Source: an uncultured Opitutia bacterium (GTDB lineage Bacteria; Verrucomicrobiota; Verrucomicrobiia; Opitutales; UBA953). From it: a stretch of DNA of 39,505 nt. Each line of letters begins with the position of its first letter. The first letter of the stretch is position 1. Below are positions 32,802-39,505 of the stretch, piece after piece. The stretch spans positions 1 to 39,505 of the forward strand of contig CAIWNE010000125.1 of assembly GCA_903913915.1 (NCBI GenBank). Direction: 5' to 3'. Made by a program: the position numbers and the translations under genes. The notes beneath the pieces were generated by a model. It was not told where the DNA came from. It saw only the letters and a program-made list of their open reading frames with translations, and did no database searches.

Positions 32802-33263
32802 TTAATCGCGGACGCGCAGCTTGGCGCCCAACTTGTCGAGGTGCGAGACCGCCACGGCCTCGCCCACGCGCATCGCCGCGGATTCCTTGCGGTTGCCGTC
32901 GCGCAGGCCGGAAAGATGGAGCCAGCCGTGCGCCACGTAGAGGCGCAGCTCGGTGGCCAGGGTGACGCCATGCTCCTTGGCGGCGCGACGGGCCTGATCG
33001 ATGTTCACGCAGATCTCGCCGGCGAAGGGCTCGCCGGGGTGGTCCTCGCCGACGAACGTGATGACATCGGTCACGGTAGGGTCGCCCAGGAATTCGTCGT
33101 GCAGCCTGGCCGTCTCCTTGTCGCCGAGGAAGGCGATGGAGAGCGAACCTTCGGGGCAGCGGTAGCCCTTGAGCTTATCGAGCGCATGGACGACGCGCCG
33201 GACCGAAACCGCGGAGACCTTGGTCTTCGCGTAGCGGACGGAGATGTCGACGACGCGGTTCAT
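32802..33263 (-). CDS. ybeY: Endoribonuclease YbeY (rRNA maturation factor)
   Basis: Single-strand-specific metallo-endoribonuclease in 16S rRNA 3'-end maturation and ribosome quality control. The start is the ATG at 33263 (MNRVVDISVRY); the open frame runs upstream but overlaps the HIT gene. The 153 residues carry TDVITF near 65-70, GEICVNIDQA at 82-91, and the metal motif HGWLHLSGLRD from His112 to Asp122. In the canonical H-x3-H-x5-H motif the third ligand is His; here residue 122 is Asp. Asp can coordinate zinc, so activity is not excluded. The ATG overlaps the stop of the HIT gene by four bases (ATGA), indicating translational coupling. Confidence 0.9.
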   Translation of the reverse strand: MNRVVDISVRYAKTKVSAVSVRRVVHALDKLKGYRCPEGSLSIAFLGDKETARLHDEFLGDPTVTDVITFVGEDHPGEPFAGEICVNIDQARRAAKEHGVTLATELRLYVAHGWLHLSGLRDGNRKESAAMRVGEAVAVSHLDKLGAKLRVRD

Positions 33264-33751
33264 GCGGCGGCGAAGACGGGCCTGAGACGCGCCCACAGCT
33301 CGGACAATGCCTGCGGCAGGACGCGCGTGTCGGCGATGACCGGCATGAAGTTGTGGTCGCCGTCCCAGCGCGGCACGACGTGGAAGTGCAGGTGCGTCGG
33401 GATGCCCGCGCCGGCGGCCTTGCCGAGATTGAGGCCCATGTTGAAGCCGGCGGGGCTCATCACCTTCTGCAGGACAGCCTGGCAACGCACGAGCAAGTCC
33501 ATCATCTCGACGCGTTCGGCAACGGTGAGATCGGCCAGCTCGCCGACCTCGCGGTTGGGCAGGACCATGAGATGGCCCGGATTATAAGGCGAATTATTGA
33601 GGATGACGAAACAGTGGGCGCCGCGATGCAGGATGAGGTTGGCCTCGTCGTCGTTCGCCGCGAGCAACGCGGCGAACGGACTGCCGGCGCCGGGCTCCTT
33701 GCGGGTGCGGATGTACTGGATGCGCCAGTGCGGGTGAAGCTGTTCGGACAT
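33260..33751 (-). CDS. HIT family nucleotide hydrolase/phosphorylase (Ap4A phosphorylase-like)
   Basis: A 163-residue histidine-triad protein. The motif HLHFHVVPRW places His120, His122 and His124 in the triad; His122 is the likely nucleophile. Preceding family blocks are NNSPYNPGHLMVLPNR (52-67) and GFNMGLNLGKAAGAG. This resembles the HIT group annotated as diadenosine-tetraphosphate (Ap4A) phosphorylase-like. Such enzymes hydrolyse dinucleoside polyphosphates or nucleoside phosphoramidates; the substrate is not readable. It lies four bases below galE and overlaps ybeY by four bases. Confidence 0.92.
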   Translation of the reverse strand: MSEQLHPHWRIQYIRTRKEPGAGSPFAALLAANDDEANLILHRGAHCFVILNNSPYNPGHLMVLPNREVGELADLTVAERVEMMDLLVRCQAVLQKVMSPAGFNMGLNLGKAAGAGIPTHLHFHVVPRWDGDHNFMPVIADTRVLPQALSELWARLRPVFAAA

Positions 33752-33755
33752 CGGA

Positions 33756-34745
33756 TCAGGAGGCGAAGCCCTTGGGTCGGGCGAGATGCCAATTGCAAGC
33801 GGTCAGCACGATGCTGTCGAGCGTGTCATAGCGCGGGACCCAGCCCAGCTCGCGGCAGACCTTGGAGGCGTCAGCGTAAAGCGCGGGCGGGTCGCCCTCG
33901 CGACGAGGGGCGAACTCGTGAGGGACAGGGCGACCAAGGATGCGACCGACGCTGGCGATGACATCCTTGACCGAGCAGGGCGACCCCGTGCCGAGATTAT
34001 AGAACAGGGCCTGCCCCGGCTGGCCGAGTTTCGGCAGCACATCGAGATGGGCGCGGGAGAGATCGTCCACATGCACGTAGTCGCGCAGGCACGTGCCATC
34101 GGGGGTCGGATAATCGGAACCGAAGACCTTCAGCGGCGGGCGACGTCCGAGCGCGGCGGCGATGGCCAACGGGATCAGGTGCGTCTCAGGAGAGTGGTCC
34201 TCCCCGATGGCTCCGTCGGCCGAAGCCCCGGCGGCGTTGAAATAACGGAAGGCCGCGAAGCTCAGGCCACGCGAGGCGGCGAGCTCGCGCAGACGCTTCT
34301 CGACCGCGAGCTTGGTGGCGCCATACGGATTGATCGGCTGCTGCGGCAGGTCTTCCGTGATCGGCATCCTTTCGGGAATCCCGTAGGTCGCGCAGGTGCT
34401 GGAGAAGACCAGCTTCTTCACGCCCTCGGCGAGCATCGCCTGGAGCAGTCCTTCGGTCCGCACGACGTTGTTCTCGTGGTAACGAGCGGGCTGCTGGACG
34501 GACTCGCCGACATTCGTGAACGCCGCGAAATCGATCACCACTTCGGCACGGGTCTCGCGCAAGGCGGCGCGGACGGCGGCTTGGTCGCCCATGTCGGCGC
34601 GATAAAGCGTCACCCCGGCCGGGACGGACTCCGCATGACCGTAGGATAGGTCGTCCAGCACGGCCACCTCATGCCCGGCGGCAAGCGCCTGCCGGACGCA
34701 ATGGCTGCCGATGTAGCCGGCACCGCCCACTACGAGCACGTTCAT
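33756..34745 (-). CDS. galE: UDP-glucose 4-epimerase
   Basis: Interconverts UDP-glucose and UDP-galactose, supplying galactose metabolism and surface polysaccharide synthesis. The start is the ATG at 34745 (MNVLVVGGAGYIGSH); upstream in-frame codons look like non-coding sequence. In 329 residues the NAD-binding GGAGYIG is at 7-13, the catalytic Ser-Tyr-Lys set is SST (115-117), Tyr141 and Lys145 (YGATK), and the substrate-side block GTCLRDYVHVDDL is typical. C-terminal PRREGDPPALYAD fits the family. It is divergent from leuS by 106 bases and lies four bases above the HIT gene. Confidence 0.94.
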   Translation of the reverse strand: MNVLVVGGAGYIGSHCVRQALAAGHEVAVLDDLSYGHAESVPAGVTLYRADMGDQAAVRAALRETRAEVVIDFAAFTNVGESVQQPARYHENNVVRTEGLLQAMLAEGVKKLVFSSTCATYGIPERMPITEDLPQQPINPYGATKLAVEKRLRELAASRGLSFAAFRYFNAAGASADGAIGEDHSPETHLIPLAIAAALGRRPPLKVFGSDYPTPDGTCLRDYVHVDDLSRAHLDVLPKLGQPGQALFYNLGTGSPCSVKDVIASVGRILGRPVPHEFAPRREGDPPALYADASKVCRELGWVPRYDTLDSIVLTACNWHLARPKGFAS

Positions 34746-34851
34746 GGCTGGCAGATAACCCCCGCCGGACGGCCTAGGCAAGCGGGATAGGGTCGGCGGA
34801 CGCTCCAAAACCTTGCCAGCGTCGTCCCGAACCTCCTATCTGCACGCATTC

Positions 34852-37461
<2,610 letters not shown>

Positions 37462-37481
37462 GCGGCGCGTCCCACGCCAAC

Positions 37482-37510
37482 AAAAAGGGCCCCATCATGG
37501 GGCCCTTTTC
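37482..37510. terminator. Terminator between convergent leuS and MFS genes
   Basis: A 7-bp GC stem (37487-37493 with 37499-37505) is flanked by A4/T4 that extend the pairing (37483-37486 with 37506-37509). The A run on one side and T run on the other make it able to terminate in both directions. Confidence 0.88.
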
Positions 37511-37530
37511 TTTTGCCGATGCGGCGAGGC

Positions 37531-38763
37531 TCAGACCTCGGCCATCTCGAGCTTCGGCACCAGGACATGGTGGATCGCAAATGCGACCACATAGGCGAAG
37601 GCGCAGAAGCCGAAGAGGATCGCGTAGCCGTTGACGTTCGCGTCGAGGATACGGCCGGCGACGATCGGGAAGATCATGCCTCCGATCGAACCGACGAAAC
37701 CGCCGAGGCCTGAGACCGAAGCCACGGCCTCCTTCGGGAAGGTGTCGGAAATCGTGGCATAGAGGCTGGCCGACCAGGCCTGGTGGGCGGAGGCGCCGAA
37801 GGCGATGAGGAAGACCGCCTCCCACATGCCGAGACCGCGCACGAAGAAGATCGGCAGCGAGCACAAAGCGAAGATGAGCATCGAGACCTTGCGCACCTTG
37901 ACGATGTCATGGCCGCTTTCGGCGAGCTTCTTGACCAGCCAGCCGGCGAAGATGCTGAGGACGGTGACGATACCATACAGCACCACCAGCGGGAGCGCCG
38001 AGGACTTCAGGTCAAGGTGCTGCTCGCGCTTGAAGTAGTCAGGCAGCCAGATCAGATAGAACCACCAGACCGGGTCGGTCAGGAACTTGCAGACCATGTA
38101 GGCCCAGGCCTGGCGTTTGCCGAGCAGACTGAGCCAAGGCACCTTGCGTTCGGAGGTGATCTCCTCGTCCTCCAGCTTCGGAGCTTCCTTGAAGAGAGGA
38201 ATCCAGAAGAAGATCCAGATGACGCCCAGGACGCCGGCGACGACGAAGGTGGAGCGCCAGCCGTAGTTGATCGCGATCAGCGGAATGACGGCGGGAGCGA
38301 TCAAGGCTCCGATATTGGTGCCGGAATTGAACAAGGCGTTGGCAAAAGCCCGTTCTGAGCGAGGGAACCACTGCGCCACGGTCTTGATGGCCGCAGGGAA
38401 ATTACCTCCTTCGCCCAACCCCAAGGCGACTCGCGCCATGCGGAAGCCGGCGACGGAACCGACGAAAGCATGGCAGGCCGCGGCGGCCGACCATGCGAAG
38501 ATGGAAACCGCGTACCCGACCTTGGTCCCGAAACGGTCGATGAACCAACCGAAGCCAACCAGACCGAAGGCATAGGCGGCCTGGAAGGCGGAGTTGACGT
38601 ACCCGTACTGCTCATTCGTCCACTTGAGCTCCGAATCCAACATCGGCTTGAGAAGCGCGAGGATTTGACGGTCGATGTAGTTGATCGTCGTGGCGAAGAA
38701 CAACAGGGCCAGAATGACCCATCGATGCGAAGGGGCTCTTACGGATTGGGCGGAGGTCGGCAT
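37531..38763 (-). CDS. MFS transporter, ExuT/anion:cation symporter type
   Basis: A 410-residue twelve-TM inner-membrane transporter. TM1 carries TTINYIDRQIL and motif A reads GWFIDRFGTKVG. TM4-TM5 contain GLGEGGNFPAAIKTVAQWFPRSERA, followed by FNSGTNIGALIAP, hallmarks of the ACS group that includes hexuronate transporter ExuT and glucarate transporter GudP. It probably takes up sugar acids such as galacturonate or glucuronate; the substrate is inferred. It is divergent from the D-2-hydroxyacid dehydrogenase gene across 108 bases, and the pair may share regulation. It converges with leuS. Confidence 0.9.
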   Translation of the reverse strand: MPTSAQSVRAPSHRWVILALLFFATTINYIDRQILALLKPMLDSELKWTNEQYGYVNSAFQAAYAFGLVGFGWFIDRFGTKVGYAVSIFAWSAAAACHAFVGSVAGFRMARVALGLGEGGNFPAAIKTVAQWFPRSERAFANALFNSGTNIGALIAPAVIPLIAINYGWRSTFVVAGVLGVIWIFFWIPLFKEAPKLEDEEITSERKVPWLSLLGKRQAWAYMVCKFLTDPVWWFYLIWLPDYFKREQHLDLKSSALPLVVLYGIVTVLSIFAGWLVKKLAESGHDIVKVRKVSMLIFALCSLPIFFVRGLGMWEAVFLIAFGASAHQAWSASLYATISDTFPKEAVASVSGLGGFVGSIGGMIFPIVAGRILDANVNGYAILFGFCAFAYVVAFAIHHVLVPKLEMAEV

Positions 38764-38871
38764 AAAACTCGGGGTTGTCGGCTACCAAACGCCGTTTTTC
38801 AGGTAAGTCCACCCCAGAAGTCCTGTTGACGGAACCCCGCCATAAAGCCACTAATCGAGGTGAATATACCC

Positions 38872-39505
38872 ATGACGAAGCCGCGTATCCTCCTCACGAC
38901 CACCTCCTTCCAAGATACCCCCGGAGAACATCACAAGATGCTCGCCGAAACGGGCTGGGAAGTCGTCACCGCCCGCGGCCCGCTCAACGAAGGGGACACG
39001 CTCGCGCTGATGGGCCAGTTCGACGGCTACATCTGCGGCGACGACATGATCACCGCCGCGGTCATCGAGAAGGCCCTGCCCCGCCTCAAGGTCGTCTCGA
39101 AGTACGGCATCGGCGTCGACAAGATCGACGTGAAGACCCTCACGACCAAGGGCATCCCCCTGCTCTTCACCCCGGGCGTCAACCACACCACGGTCGCCGA
39201 GCACACCTTCCTCCTCCTGCTCGCCTTGGAGAAGAACTTCTACTTCCACACCGACTCCACCCGCTCCGGCGGCTGGAAGCGCAAGACCGGCCATGAGCTG
39301 CTCGACAAGACGATCGGCATCATCGGCATGGGCCGCATCGGCAAGGAAGTCGCCATCCGCGCCCGCGCCTTCGGCATGAAGGTCGTCGGCTTCGACCTCT
39401 ACTGGGACGACAAGTTCGCCGCCCAGTACGACGTGAAGCGCGCCGCCACGATGGACGACGTGTTCGCCGTCTCCGACTACCTCTCGCTGCACACCAACCT
39501 GACCC
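38872..39505 (+). CDS. D-isomer-specific 2-hydroxyacid dehydrogenase (SerA-like), 3' end outside window
   Basis: NAD-dependent dehydrogenase oxidising D-2-hydroxyacids such as 3-phosphoglycerate or sugar-acid-derived intermediates. The 211 codons visible run to the window edge. The substrate-binding domain has SKYGIGVDKID (76-86). The Rossmann NAD motif GIIGMGRIGKEV is at 149-160 with Asp175 at the end of the second strand, suggesting NAD preference. The catalytic Arg, Glu and His lie beyond the window. A GAGG precedes the ATG at 38872 by 11 bases. Orientation with an ExuT-like transporter suggests sugar-acid metabolism rather than serine synthesis, but that is inference. Confidence 0.87.
   Translation, partial: MTKPRILLTTTSFQDTPGEHHKMLAETGWEVVTARGPLNEGDTLALMGQFDGYICGDDMITAAVIEKALPRLKVVSKYGIGVDKIDVKTLTTKGIPLLFTPGVNHTTVAEHTFLLLLALEKNFYFHTDSTRSGGWKRKTGHELLDKTIGIIGMGRIGKEVAIRARAFGMKVVGFDLYWDDKFAAQYDVKRAATMDDVFAVSDYLSLHTNLT

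Overview
The window is a GC-rich, gene-dense bacterial chromosome segment with mostly short intergenic gaps. It best fits the Verrucomicrobiota, probably an Opitutae-like lineage. The signs are a very large prepilin-like protein resembling the Verru_Chthon cassette A family, a fused SecDF, a secreted ThuA-domain protein, and several sugar-acid or polysaccharide genes (GH16, enolase-superfamily enzyme, ExuT-type transporter). Many genes lack a clear Shine-Dalgarno sequence. The taxon is inferred from protein content only; no rRNA or tRNA gene was seen. No gene-free stretch reaches 300 bases.

Layout. 1-2707 (minus): a secreted GH16 glucanase, then cysS and the 5' part of thrS. 2812-4150: an O-acetylhomoserine sulfhydrylase closed by a strong hairpin terminator. 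4150-6813 (minus): TatD nuclease, then a two-domain ornithine-lipid-synthase-like acyltransferase. 6897-9606: an EVE-domain protein facing an MFS transporter and a ThuA protein. 9666-16015: a metabolic locus around a LysR regulator. On one side lie an MFS transporter and an enolase-superfamily enzyme; on the other, divergently, a DapA/NanA-like aldolase and an Old-Yellow-Enzyme-type oxidoreductase. A perfect T-N11-A palindrome sits in the divergent promoter region. This locus is the best candidate for an undescribed pathway.

16022-22078: a membrane-anchored methyltransferase, a small secreted Lys/Asp repeat protein, a 1319-residue prepilin-like protein and an overlapping secreted partner gene. 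22079-26896 (minus): yajC-secDF-recJ. 27027-29087: Kup potassium transporter. 29097-34745 (minus): galE, a HIT protein, ybeY, queC-queD-queE (7-deazaguanine synthesis), carA and a lipoprotein. 34852-37510: leuS and a bidirectional-looking terminator. 37531-39505: an ExuT-like transporter divergent from a D-2-hydroxyacid dehydrogenase cut by the window edge.

Housekeeping functions (translation, secretion, repair, pyrimidine/arginine and queuosine precursors) alternate with carbon-scavenging functions. This suits a heterotroph living on polysaccharides and sugar acids.
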